NCBI GenBank assembly: GCA_026996895.1
Contig: JALWJX010000102.1
Coordinates: 3,033 to 40,088, forward strand
Direction: 5' to 3'
DNA: 37,056 nt
Origin: Candidatus Kapaibacterium sp.
GTDB lineage: Bacteria; Bacteroidota; Ignavibacteria; Kapaibacteriales; WFXC01
Shown: in pieces, positions 11,877-21,428 of the stretch
Layout of the letters: the number at the start of each line of letters is the position of its first letter
How positions within the stretch are numbered: the stretch's first letter is position 1
Made by a program: the position numbers and the translations under genes
Notes under the pieces: model-generated
Databases searched by the model: none
What the model was told of the DNA's origin: nothing
What the model saw: the letters and a program-made list of their open reading frames with translations, nothing else

Positions 11877-12965
11877 TTATGAAGCCATACGCTTCGCTTC
11901 TGCCAGTCGCTCCTGGCGATCCAGCAACTGAAGCTGGGTAATCAGCGGGTCTAAATTGCCAGCCAGAATTTCCTTAAGAGGGTAATTTTTTACCTCTCCC
12001 TGAAGTCGATGGTCGGTAACCCGGTTCTGCGGAAAGTTATACGTCCGAATTTTTTCCGATCGATCGCCGCTGCGGATCATCGATCGACGCTGAGAAGATA
12101 TTTCTGCCTGCTGCTGCTGTTGCTGGAGTTCATACAGCCGTGCCCGAAGGATTTTCATTGCCTTCTCCTTGTTACGATGCTGGGATCGCTCGTCCTGACA
12201 TTGGACAGTGATCCCCGTCGGGATGTGAACAATTCGGACAGCGGTTTCAACTTTGTTCACGTGTTGTCCTCCCTTCCCACTGGCACGATAGACATCGATG
12301 CGGAGATCCTCGTCGCTGATTTCCACCTCAATATCCTCCAGTTCCGGCAACACCACAACCGAGGCGGCGGAAGTATGAATGCGCCCCTGCGACTCCGTTT
12401 CCGGCACCCGCTGGACGCGATGAACCCCGCTTTCATACTTCAACGTTCCGTATGCCCGTTCTCCTTTGACTAAAAAAATGATCTCTTTGAAGCCTCCCTT
12501 ATCGCTTTCGTGGAAGTCCAGCACCTCAATTTGCCATCCTTTGCGATCAGCGTATCGCTGGTACATTTTAAACAGATCGGCAGCAAACAGAGCAGCTTCT
12601 TCACCGCCAGTACCTGCTCGAATCTCAACGATGCAATTCCGCTGATCTTTCGGATCTTCCGGTAACAGCAGTCCTTGCAGCTCTTCCTCGATAGCCGGAA
12701 GCGTTTCTTCCAGTGTGCGAAGTTCTTCTTTTGCAATCTCCGCTAATTCCTTATCCTCAGCGCTGTCCAGTAATTCCTCTAGTTCCTGGTGCTCTCGCAG
12801 CAACTGCAAATACCGGCGTGCAACTGCAACAATGGGAGCTAATCGTTTCTCTTCCTGCGCTAACTGTTTATATCGCTCCAGATCCGCCACAACTTCTGGG
12901 TCTTGCAGTTGCTCCTGAATGTGTTCATATTGTCCGATGACTTTCTCAGCACTTTCGCGGATCAT
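11877..12965 (-). CDS. prfA: Peptide chain release factor 1
   Basis: Preferred start 12965 ([26 protein letters not shown]); [23 protein letters not shown] motif, [18 protein letters not shown]. Confidence 0.95.
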   Translation of the reverse strand: MIRESAEKVIGQYEHIQEQLQDPEVVADLERYKQLAQEEKRLAPIVAVARRYLQLLREHQELEELLDSAEDKELAEIAKEELRTLEETLPAIEEELQGLLLPEDPKDQRNCIVEIRAGTGGEEAALFAADLFKMYQRYADRKGWQIEVLDFHESDKGGFKEIIFLVKGERAYGTLKYESGVHRVQRVPETESQGRIHTSAASVVVLPELEDIEVEISDEDLRIDVYRASGKGGQHVNKVETAVRIVHIPTGITVQCQDERSQHRNKEKAMKILRARLYELQQQQQQAEISSQRRSMIRSGDRSEKIRTYNFPQNRVTDHRLQGEVKNYPLKEILAGNLDPLITQLQLLDRQERLAEAKRMAS

Positions 12966-13332
12966 TTCTAAAAATTTTTTGCCTTTCCTTTTGTTCCTTA
13001 AGCAAAGAACGGCTGGAAATGCGGAATCGTGTATGGCAAGCAACAGCGATTGATGGCTTCTGGACAGCGTACTGCTTCTGCATCAGCAATATGCTCTCAC
13101 CGCTGTCTAACACAGAATGCAGGGAAAATCGGCAGGTAGCCTGACACCTGTTTCCCGACCGTTTCTTTGCGCCGATCAACTTTCTACGAATCGTTCAAAG
13201 CAGCAATTGTCCGTACCGGTATGGAACATTGTACCCTTGCGGGATATTGCGCATCCGCGCCTACCGTTTTCGCTTCCCATTTCGTCAGAAAGTTGTAATT
13301 TTAAAAAATCTTTGGGGCAAGACAGCGCGGGA

Positions 13333-14298
13333 ATGATCAAGGATACTTTTAAACCGGTCAAGCTCAAGCTCACGGAGCTCAAGCGGTACATAGCGGCGTT
13401 TCTGGAGACGCTGCAGGAGCGATCACCGGAAACGCGAGGAACGTATGAGCGTTCGCTAAAGGCTTTTGTCAATTTTTTTGTCCAGGACCGCCACTTTTTC
13501 TTCCGGGTGCGCGATGTTGAACGGTATCGAGAATTTCTCAAAACGCAGCGGAAGCTCAAAGAAGCAACGGTTGCTACGTATCTGACCGCTCTGCGACGAT
13601 TCTGCCAGTTTCTGGTAGCTGAAGGAGTGTTAGAGAAAAATCCGGCGGCTCGAGTGGCTGGCGGTCGGCGTCCGCAACACCATCATCGAATGTATCTGCA
13701 ATTATCGGAGATTCAGCAGTTGCTGGAGTCCATTGATCAGACGACCGAGATCGGACTGCGGGATCGAGCGATTATTCAGTTGATGTTGGGGTGCGCCTGT
13801 TCGGAGCGAGAAATAATGTATGCCAACATTGGGGATTTGCAACGCCGGGGGCGGAAGTGGATCCTCTATGTGCAGGGGAAGGGGCGAACGGTGAAAGATG
13901 AAGTTGTGCCTGTACCGCCGGCGGTAGTGGAAGCGGTGCAACGGTATCTGGAGAAACGGCGGCAGTACGAAGAGCTGGACGAGGATTCACCAATGTTTGT
14001 GAGCTACAGCAATCGATCACAGCGGCAGCGAATGACGATTCGTGGGATTCGCGAGGCAATTTCCGAGCGGCTGCGGCAGAGCGGCATCAAGCAGGATCGC
14101 AAGCGTCTGATAACGCCCTTTTCCATTCGGCACACCGCAGGAATCTTACTGGCAGAATCCGGCATTCCTGTTGAAGAATTTATGCAACGGATGCGCATTA
14201 AGTGGCGTCCGACGGCGATGCAATATTACCGATTAGCAGGCGTGCTGCGAAGTGAGCAGTATCCGGAATTACAAACGATGGTCAGAGTAGAGCAATGA
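13333..14298 (+). CDS. Tyrosine recombinase/phage integrase-family (Xer-like) protein, probably catalytically degenerate
   Basis: Preferred start MIKDTFKPVKLKLTEL; SAM-like N-terminal core-binding domain plus integrase domain (RDRAIIQLMLG..., TPFSIRHTAGILLAESG, MQYYRL). Confidence 0.85.
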   Translation: MIKDTFKPVKLKLTELKRYIAAFLETLQERSPETRGTYERSLKAFVNFFVQDRHFFFRVRDVERYREFLKTQRKLKEATVATYLTALRRFCQFLVAEGVLEKNPAARVAGGRRPQHHHRMYLQLSEIQQLLESIDQTTEIGLRDRAIIQLMLGCACSEREIMYANIGDLQRRGRKWILYVQGKGRTVKDEVVPVPPAVVEAVQRYLEKRRQYEELDEDSPMFVSYSNRSQRQRMTIRGIREAISERLRQSGIKQDRKRLITPFSIRHTAGILLAESGIPVEEFMQRMRIKWRPTAMQYYRLAGVLRSEQYPELQTMVRVEQ

Positions 14299-16199
14299 AC
14301 AAGAAACGGAGTGTGCTGCTATTTGCCAGCTTGCTGCTCCTTGCACCGGTGTTTCTGACAGCACAGCAGTTTCACCGCTATACGGTGGTGCGATCGGGAT
14401 ACAAACCGGTGCGAATAACGGTTCTTCAACTGGGACCGCACCGGTATATTTCACCCGCAGATGCCGCTCGGATTCTTCCAGGTGGACAGTGGCGTCATCA
14501 CTGGATCTGGAGCGATCGGCTTCAATTCCATCTCCGCTTTGCGCCATTGAGCCTGATTTTGTATCTGGAGAAAGGCGAAAATCGCTATGAATACCAGATG
14601 CCTTATCCGGTGGTTCAATGGGAGGATAAACCGTTTCTACCACTGTTTGGCTATCTGGAAGCCCTTCGATCGCTGGGTGTTCTTCGCTACGAACACCGGG
14701 GAAAGAAGCTGCGTCTTCAATTTCAGGAAGCACTGGCAGAGCTGTTGCCTTTTGTTGTCAAACCGAGACGCACCACCCAGCCCGTTGTGGTGACCGGTGC
14801 AGTGCCGCCACTGGAAGAAGGGGTGGAGGCGGTGCGCCAGCGCTTAAGCTGGATTGCGGAAACCGGTTTGCCACAGTATTTGGGGGAAAGTCGGAAGTGG
14901 CAACTGGAAGTTGCTGGGCAACGGAAGCTTCCCCGGTACAAAGCCAGGCCACTGTTTCTCCCTCCGCTGTTTTACCAGATTCCGCCCGGATTGCGGCGAC
15001 CGTTACCGAAGCTACCACCTCGCAAGACACAGTCCTTCCAGCTTGGTGTGCCACTGCGGTCATCGCCACTTTTAGCCTCGCTTATGCCGCTGGAGTGGTT
15101 AGCACCACCAGAGCGCAGCAGACCACCGTTGCTGATCCAGAAGGTGCGGCTGGTGCCTTCCGGTGATACCTACGAGCTCTACCTGTATGCGAATCGCTCC
15201 ATTGGCGCTTATCAGAAGCCAGAATTTTTCGGCAATACCGTTATTATTCGCATCCCGGATGCACTCCATCGGGCAGGCTCTTTGGCGGTGCTGGGGAAGC
15301 AGCATCGGTGTCGCATCAAAGTAGAAAAGATCCGGAACATTCTCCGGTATACGTTCCAGTTTCCCACGGAGATTGCAGACGTGGACTATCGCCGCATTGC
15401 AAACAGTACGGCACTGAAGTTTCGGATTTATTTCAAGCAGCAGGTGGAAAGCGTTGCCGAGAAGCTGCAGAAGGAACAGCAGAAATGGAAACTGGATGTG
15501 ATTGTGTTAGATCCGGGACACGGTGGCAAGGATGCAGGAGCGATTGGGGTAACAGGAGTTCGGGAAAAAGATATTACGCTGGCAATTGCGCTGGAGGTTG
15601 GACGACTGCTCAAAAAAGAATTCCCGCAGATTAAAGTCGTGTATACCCGAACAACGGACCGCTTTGTCGAGCTCTATCGGCGAGGACAAATTGCCAATCA
15701 AAGCGGTGGGAAATTGTTTGTCAGCATTCATTGCAATTCCAAACCACGCAAACCTGATCCTGCTCGGGGTTGCGAGACGTACATCCTTCGACCGGGGCGG
15801 AACGCCGATGCGCTGGAAGTAGCCCGGCGGGAAAATGCCGTTATTCGGCTGGAAGCCGATCAACAGCGGTATGTAAAGCTGACAGAGGAGCAGTTGATTA
15901 TTGCCACAATGGCGCAGCGGGCTTTTGTGAAATTCAGCGAATTGTTTGCTTCGCTGCTCCAGAAGCATGTTTCACAGGTCACCGGTTTGCCAGATCGAGG
16001 CGTTCATCAAGCGGGATTTCTGGTGTTGGTTGGCGCCTCAATGCCCAATGTTCTGTTTGAAGCTGGCTTTCTGTCCAATCCTCGTGATGAAAAATTCCTG
16101 GCGTCGAAGCAGGGTCAGCGGAAAATAGCGCGGGGTATTGTGAACGCTATCAAGGAATATATGCAGCAGTATGAGCGGATGTTAGCTGTCGAACGCTGA
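14295..16199 (+). CDS. N-acetylmuramoyl-L-alanine amidase (Amidase_3) with long N-terminal region
   Basis: 634 aa with signal peptide (MNKKRSVLLFASLLLLAPVFLTAQ); VIVLDPGHGGKDAGAIG...EKDITLAIALEVGRLL, VSIHCNS, GFLSNPRDEKFLAS; ATGA overlap with the upstream gene. Confidence 0.93.
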   Translation: MNKKRSVLLFASLLLLAPVFLTAQQFHRYTVVRSGYKPVRITVLQLGPHRYISPADAARILPGGQWRHHWIWSDRLQFHLRFAPLSLILYLEKGENRYEYQMPYPVVQWEDKPFLPLFGYLEALRSLGVLRYEHRGKKLRLQFQEALAELLPFVVKPRRTTQPVVVTGAVPPLEEGVEAVRQRLSWIAETGLPQYLGESRKWQLEVAGQRKLPRYKARPLFLPPLFYQIPPGLRRPLPKLPPRKTQSFQLGVPLRSSPLLASLMPLEWLAPPERSRPPLLIQKVRLVPSGDTYELYLYANRSIGAYQKPEFFGNTVIIRIPDALHRAGSLAVLGKQHRCRIKVEKIRNILRYTFQFPTEIADVDYRRIANSTALKFRIYFKQQVESVAEKLQKEQQKWKLDVIVLDPGHGGKDAGAIGVTGVREKDITLAIALEVGRLLKKEFPQIKVVYTRTTDRFVELYRRGQIANQSGGKLFVSIHCNSKPRKPDPARGCETYILRPGRNADALEVARRENAVIRLEADQQRYVKLTEEQLIIATMAQRAFVKFSELFASLLQKHVSQVTGLPDRGVHQAGFLVLVGASMPNVLFEAGFLSNPRDEKFLASKQGQRKIARGIVNAIKEYMQQYERMLAVER

Positions 16200-16264
16200 G
16201 TTTTGCAGCGATATTGGATGGAGAATATGCCGTTTTTGGCGCTTCTGCAAGGGTGATTGGCATC

Positions 16265-16296
16265 TTTGGTTGTCGCTGGCAAATTCTCTAAATTTG
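16265..16296 (+). promoter_or_regulatory. Bacteroidota-type promoter TTTG-N20-TAAATTTG
   Basis: TTTG 16265-16268, TAAATTTG 16289-16296, 20-nt spacer; predicted TSS near 16301-16303, ahead of the 16343 CDS. Confidence 0.7.
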
Positions 16297-16342
16297 CAGT
16301 GCGCATAAAGAGGAAGAGAAGTACCAGAAAAGACACGTGCGG

Positions 16343-16720
16343 ATGAAGCCAAAGCAGTTACTGGAAGAACTCAAGTCCTTAGCGGCAACATTGAACATTA
16401 CCGTACGATTTGAACAGGGGAATTTTCGGGGTGGCTCGTGTATTCTGGAGCAGCAGCGGCTGATTGTTATCAATCGTTCCCTGCCGGTCGAAAGCAAAAT
16501 TTCCCTGCTGGCACAAGCCTTAAGCAGCTTTCCGCTGGACGGTGTTTACATCAAGCCAGCCGTGCGGGAGTATCTGGAGCAGGAGCGGTTGGCATTGCAG
16601 CAACAAGCAGGAGAACCGATTCAGAACGGGTTTGAAATGCTCATTTTCGATCCCCTGCATCCTTTACAGGTGCGTGCTTCACTGGCTGATACGGCGGAGG
16701 ATGACACCCAAACACAATGA
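16343..16720 (+). CDS. Conserved hypothetical protein (~125 aa)
   Basis: MKPKQLLEELKSLAATLNITVRFEQGNFRGGSCILEQQRLIVINRSLP...; ATGA overlap with lhgO. An alternative GTG start is at 16337. Confidence 0.75.
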   Translation: MKPKQLLEELKSLAATLNITVRFEQGNFRGGSCILEQQRLIVINRSLPVESKISLLAQALSSFPLDGVYIKPAVREYLEQERLALQQQAGEPIQNGFEMLIFDPLHPLQVRASLADTAEDDTQTQ

Positions 16721-17916
16721 AACAACACTTCTGTATCGTTGGAGCCGGGATTGTTGGTCTGGCAACCGCTCGTGCTCTGGCGCAAACCTTTCCCGACAGC
16801 CGCATCACCGTCATTGAAAAAGAAGCAGCGGTTGCTCAGCATCAGAGTGGACACAATTCGGGAGTTCTGCACTCCGGCGTTTACTACCCTCCCAATTCCC
16901 TGAAAGCGCAGCTTACCCGGCGAGGATATCGTTTGTTGCTGGAATTCTGCGATCAGCAGCAGATTCCCTATCGGCTCAGTGGCAAATTGATCGTTGCGCA
17001 GGATGCCTCGGAATTGCCGCAACTGGAGAAATTGTATGCTCAGGGGAAACAAAATGGGTTGCAGTGTGAACTGTGGGAGCCTGATCAATTTCACGAGCAA
17101 GAGCCGTATTGCCGGGGAATCCGGGCACTGTGGGTGCCCGAAGCTGGCGTGGTGGACTTTCGCCGCGTGGCACGCGCCCTCCAGCAATGGCTGCTGGATC
17201 GTGGACACCAGATTCTGACCAATACCACGTTCCTTCGTGCGAAGGAGTATCCCGACGCGGTAGAGATTGCAACTTCTCAGGGAGAGATGGTCGTAGATGG
17301 TTTCATTGCCTGCGCTGGTTTGTACGCCGATGTTGTTGCTCAGCGTTCGGGGATTGCGGTCCCTGCCCGCATTGTCCCTTTTCGTGGTGAGTACTACACC
17401 CTTGTTCCCGACAAGCAGTATTTGTGTCGCGGATTGATCTATCCTGTTCCTGATCCCCGATTTCCCTTTCTGGGGGTGCATATTACCCGCGGCATTGACG
17501 GAGAAGTCCATTGTGGACCCAATGCTGTTCTGGCATTTGCCCGCGAAGGCTACCGGTGGAGCGTTGTTCGCCCTTCAGAGCTCTGGCAAACGCTCCGCTA
17601 TAGCGGTACGATGCATTTGATTCGGCGGTACTGGAGGACAGGCGTTGCGGAAGTTGTGCGCTCCCTGTCGAAGCGGTGGTTCTATCGCTCGGTTGCACGG
17701 CTGCTTCGCGAGGTAGCCCCGGAAGATCTCCAGCGCAATGGGAGTGGGGTCCGGGCGCAGCTTCTGTTACCCAACGGGCAATTGTATCACGACTTTTTCT
17801 TCAAGCATCGCCGACGAATGCTCCACGTTCTAAATGCTCCATCGCCGGCGGCAACAGCATCGCTGGCGATTGGAGAACACATTGTGCAGTTTTTCCAGGA
17901 AGTGCTGGCGGGATAA
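16717..17916 (+). CDS. lhgO: L-2-hydroxyglutarate oxidase (FAD-dependent)
   Basis: 399 aa; FCIVGAGIVGLATARALAQ dinucleotide fold, VAQHQSGHNSGVLHSGVYYPPNSLKAQL, FRGEYYTL, FLGVHITRGIDGEVHCGPNAV. Confidence 0.94.
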   Translation: MKQHFCIVGAGIVGLATARALAQTFPDSRITVIEKEAAVAQHQSGHNSGVLHSGVYYPPNSLKAQLTRRGYRLLLEFCDQQQIPYRLSGKLIVAQDASELPQLEKLYAQGKQNGLQCELWEPDQFHEQEPYCRGIRALWVPEAGVVDFRRVARALQQWLLDRGHQILTNTTFLRAKEYPDAVEIATSQGEMVVDGFIACAGLYADVVAQRSGIAVPARIVPFRGEYYTLVPDKQYLCRGLIYPVPDPRFPFLGVHITRGIDGEVHCGPNAVLAFAREGYRWSVVRPSELWQTLRYSGTMHLIRRYWRTGVAEVVRSLSKRWFYRSVARLLREVAPEDLQRNGSGVRAQLLLPNGQLYHDFFFKHRRRMLHVLNAPSPAATASLAIGEHIVQFFQEVLAG

Positions 17917-17923
17917 AGTAAGG

Positions 17924-18568
17924 TCATTGAGTTGCCGTTAAGATTTCAGATCGCAGGACCTGATACGGCAATTCCCCCTGGAGAAGGAATTGATGGTTGA
18001 TTACCAGCGCTGGCACGCCGAAGATGCCCCAGCGATGAGCTTCCTGCTGATCCTGGAGCACAGCTTCACGTACGGCTTGGCTGCTCATTGCGTGTTCCCA
18101 CGCTCGGATATCCAGTCCGCATCGTCGAGCATATTTTCGCAGCACCCGCAGGGAGGCGATGTTTTCAGCGTGGACAAACAGTGCTTCCTGGAGAAGGTCG
18201 AACATTTGCCAGTGACCATCGGCTCCTTTCTGCCACTCTGCAATCTTGCAGCTCCACAGAGCTGGCGATGAATGGGGGAAGCGGAATGATCGGCGTGCCA
18301 TCCGATCCGGGCGAACATCGGCACCCTCCGGTAGTTGGGCAATTTCCCGCCACATTGCCAGAAACTCCCGTTTTGCCGCAGCAAAGCTTCCGAAGAGATG
18401 CCGCAGGTCTTCTGGTTCGGGAACCAGCGCATAGCATCGATGTTCGACGACTAACTGATCTCCCAGTTCCTGCTGGAGCCGGTGGAGCCGGCGAGACATT
18501 GGGAGACACCAGGGGCACAGGACATCGTGATAAAAAACAAGATGAATGGTAGCATCGTGCTTACCCAT
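17924..18568 (-). CDS. DsbA-family (FrnE-like) thioredoxin-fold protein
   Basis: Preferred start 18568 (MGKHDATIHLVFYHDVLCPWCLPMSRRL); CPWC motif, WGIFGVPALVINHQFLLQG C-terminal signature. Confidence 0.85.
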   Translation of the reverse strand: MGKHDATIHLVFYHDVLCPWCLPMSRRLHRLQQELGDQLVVEHRCYALVPEPEDLRHLFGSFAAAKREFLAMWREIAQLPEGADVRPDRMARRSFRFPHSSPALWSCKIAEWQKGADGHWQMFDLLQEALFVHAENIASLRVLRKYARRCGLDIRAWEHAMSSQAVREAVLQDQQEAHRWGIFGVPALVINHQFLLQGELPYQVLRSEILTATQ

Positions 18569-21365
18569 GGGCTTCTGCCCAGTTTTTCCCAATGCCGACG
18601 TCGACAACAATTGGTACTTCGCCCAGCGATACAACGCTTTCCATAATGTTTTTCACTTCATCGGGCAAATGGTGGCGATCTGCATCGGAAATGTCCAGTA
18701 CTAACTCATCGTGAACCTGGAGGCACAGCAGGGAGTTGGGGTATTGTTCCTGCAGGCGATGATGGACCCGGATCATTGCAAGTTTGATCATATCGGCTGC
18801 CGTTCCCTGCAGCGGCATATTGATTGCTGCCCGTTCCTCGGCTTTCCGGACGGTCGCATTGTGGCTGTTGATGTTGGGAAAATAGCGCCGCCGACCGAAG
18901 AGCGTTTCTGCATATCCCTGCTTGCGGACTTTTTCCAGAGTCTCCTCGATATATCGGCGGATGCCGGGATATGTCTGGAAATACTGTTCAATGATCTGCC
19001 GGGCTTCCGTCCGGGATATTCGGAGTTGTTGCGCCAGCCCGTACGGTCCCAGTCCGTACATAATGCCGAAGTTCACCGTCTTTGCCTTTCGCCGCATATC
19101 GGGCGTTACCTGATCCATCGGCACGCCGAACAGCCGGGCTGCCGTTGCCGTGTGAATGTCCAATCCCTCACGAAAGGCGGCGATCAAATGCTCATCGCCG
19201 CTGAAATACGCCATCAGTCGCAGCTCGATCTGAGAATAATCGGCGGAAAGCAACCACCGATCGGAAGATCGGGGTACAAATGCCTGTCGGATTTCCATTC
19301 CAAGCTCCCCACGCGCCGGGATGTTCTGTAAATTTGGATTGCTGGATGACAGCCGCCCTGTGCTGGTAACTGTCTGATTGAACGTGGTGTGAATGCAGCC
19401 AGTTTCGGGATGGATGTAGCGCGGCAACGCATCGACGTACGTTGATTTCAACTTGGTAAGCTGCCGATACTCCAGAATGTATTGCGCGATGGGATAGGAT
19501 CGAGCTAATTCTTCCAGCACCGAAGCATCGGTGCTATAGCCAGTTTTCGTTTTTTTGATTGGTGGGATCATCAGCTTTTCAAAAAGGACGTGTGCTAATT
19601 GTTTGGGCGAATCGATGTTGAAGCTCATCCCGGCTTCTTCAAAGATTTTCTTCTTGAGTTCCTGAATCCGTTGTTCCAGTACAACAGAAATTTCCTGCAG
19701 CACCTGCTGGTCGATCGCAATGCCATTGTATTCCATCGTGGTCAGGACTTCGATCAGAGGAAACTCGATCGTTTCTGCCAGGTGTAGTAAATTTTCCTTT
19801 TCGAGCTCTTCACGAAGACGATAGGTAAGCTGCAGCGTGATGTCTGCGTCTTCGCAGGCGTATGGATACACGTCGCTGACAGAAACCTCTGTCATCGAAA
19901 TTTGCCCTTTGCGTCGTTCGCCGATCAGCGTTGCAATCGAAATCGGCTTGTAGTGCAACCATCGTTCTGCCAGTGCTTCTAAGTTATGGGAGGCATCTGG
20001 ATTTAATACGTAGCTTGCGACCATTGTATCAAATTTGACCGGTTGTACCTGGATGCCATAGCGGCGGAGCACCAGCAGATCAAACTTGATGTTTTGTCCC
20101 GTTTTCAGGATGTGTGCATTTTCCAGAATGGGCTGCAATTGTTGGAGAATTGTGCGCTGGATTGACCCATTCGTTGCTCCTCCGGTGCCTGCAAAGAGAT
20201 GTCCCTGACGTTCTCCTTTCATTCGCCATCGGTCATCTACGAAATGGTCTTCAGCGCCGAAAATGGGAATGTACCACGCTCGCCCCACTTTGTTGCTCAG
20301 GGAAATACCAACCAGCTTCGTCCGCATTGGTTCCAGCGAAGAAGTCTCTGTGTCGACTGCTAACCATTCCGACTGTTGCAATTCTGTCAGCATTGTTTGC
20401 AGCAGGGAGAAAGAGTTCACTAAGGTGTATTGATGGGGGCGATCAGCAATCGTCTGGAAATCCGTTTTTTGCGTTACTGCTTCGGCGTCCGGCAAGCCAA
20501 ATCGTTCTCGCAATCGGTGGAATCCCAGTTGATCAAAGAGAGTATGAAGTTGCGCATAGTCGGGTTTCTGGAGACGAAATCGCTCCAGATCCAGAGGAAT
20601 GTCCAGATCGGTGTGGATCGTTACCAGCTCGCGAGATAAAAATGCTTCATCCCGGTACTGCTCCAGTTTTTTGCGAATGGAAGGGGAAAGTTCTTCTAAA
20701 TGCTGATAGACTGCCTCTAAGGAACCGTAAGTCGCAATCAACGTTCGTGCCGTTTTTTCACCAATGCCTTTGACGCCGGGAACATTATCAACAGGATCAC
20801 CGACCAGGGCTAAGAAATCCACAAACTGGGAGGGTTCAATACCGTATCGTTGCCGTACCTTGGCACCATCGATGATTTCATACTCTCCGGAGCGGATGCC
20901 GGGACGAAAGATTTTGATGTGGGCATTCACAAGCTGGAAGAAGTCTTTGTCAGAAGTGACGCAATAGACATCCAGTCCTTGCGCTGCCGCTTTTTTCGCC
21001 AGACTACCAATAATGTCGTCCGCCTCGTAGCCGGGCATTTCGAGGATTGGGATCCGTAAAGCTATCAACAGCTCTTTGATTCGCAAAAGCTGTGGCACCA
21101 GATCCTCAGGGAACTCCGGGCGATTGGCTTTGTAGGCTTCGTATTGTTCGTGCCGCACCGTTGGTTCTGCAGTGTCGAAGGCGGCGACGATGTAATGAGG
21201 CTGAATTTTTTCCAGCAAAGTTGCCAGCATATTGGCAAACCCAAAAACAGCGTATGTTGGTTCGCCCGTTACCGGCGATTGGAGGTTGGCACGGGAAAGA
21301 GCGTGATAGGCACGAAACACTAAGGACATTCCATCCAGCAGGACAAACTTCTCTTTTGATCCCAT
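18561..21365 (-). CDS. polA: DNA polymerase I
   Basis: Start MGSKEKFVLLDGMSLVFRAYHAL; 5' nuclease, 3'-5' exonuclease (VDTETSSLEP, YACEDADITLQL) and polymerase motifs (SADYSQIELRLMAYFSGD, RRKAKTVNFGIMYGLG, LQVHDELVLD). Confidence 0.98.
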   Translation of the reverse strand: MGSKEKFVLLDGMSLVFRAYHALSRANLQSPVTGEPTYAVFGFANMLATLLEKIQPHYIVAAFDTAEPTVRHEQYEAYKANRPEFPEDLVPQLLRIKELLIALRIPILEMPGYEADDIIGSLAKKAAAQGLDVYCVTSDKDFFQLVNAHIKIFRPGIRSGEYEIIDGAKVRQRYGIEPSQFVDFLALVGDPVDNVPGVKGIGEKTARTLIATYGSLEAVYQHLEELSPSIRKKLEQYRDEAFLSRELVTIHTDLDIPLDLERFRLQKPDYAQLHTLFDQLGFHRLRERFGLPDAEAVTQKTDFQTIADRPHQYTLVNSFSLLQTMLTELQQSEWLAVDTETSSLEPMRTKLVGISLSNKVGRAWYIPIFGAEDHFVDDRWRMKGERQGHLFAGTGGATNGSIQRTILQQLQPILENAHILKTGQNIKFDLLVLRRYGIQVQPVKFDTMVASYVLNPDASHNLEALAERWLHYKPISIATLIGERRKGQISMTEVSVSDVYPYACEDADITLQLTYRLREELEKENLLHLAETIEFPLIEVLTTMEYNGIAIDQQVLQEISVVLEQRIQELKKKIFEEAGMSFNIDSPKQLAHVLFEKLMIPPIKKTKTGYSTDASVLEELARSYPIAQYILEYRQLTKLKSTYVDALPRYIHPETGCIHTTFNQTVTSTGRLSSSNPNLQNIPARGELGMEIRQAFVPRSSDRWLLSADYSQIELRLMAYFSGDEHLIAAFREGLDIHTATAARLFGVPMDQVTPDMRRKAKTVNFGIMYGLGPYGLAQQLRISRTEARQIIEQYFQTYPGIRRYIEETLEKVRKQGYAETLFGRRRYFPNINSHNATVRKAEERAAINMPLQGTAADMIKLAMIRVHHRLQEQYPNSLLCLQVHDELVLDISDADRHHLPDEVKNIMESVVSLGEVPIVVDVGIGKNWAEAHG

Positions 21366-21428
21366 ATTTTGCTTCACCAATCGTTTGTTGCAGAACAGCA
21401 AAAATACGGAACAATTGGGTCAAGGGAT

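Noticed and set aside
11482-11882. Overlapping + strand ORFs of 76-130 aa in the prfA/NSS gap
   Set aside because: They are generated by the GC-rich repeat copies; repeated peptides such as KAGAP/RKPALP occur in several frames, which is typical of non-coding repeats.
16621-17511. 296-aa minus-strand ORF antisense to lhgO
   Set aside because: lhgO on the + strand is unambiguous; the antisense translation shows no recognisable domain.
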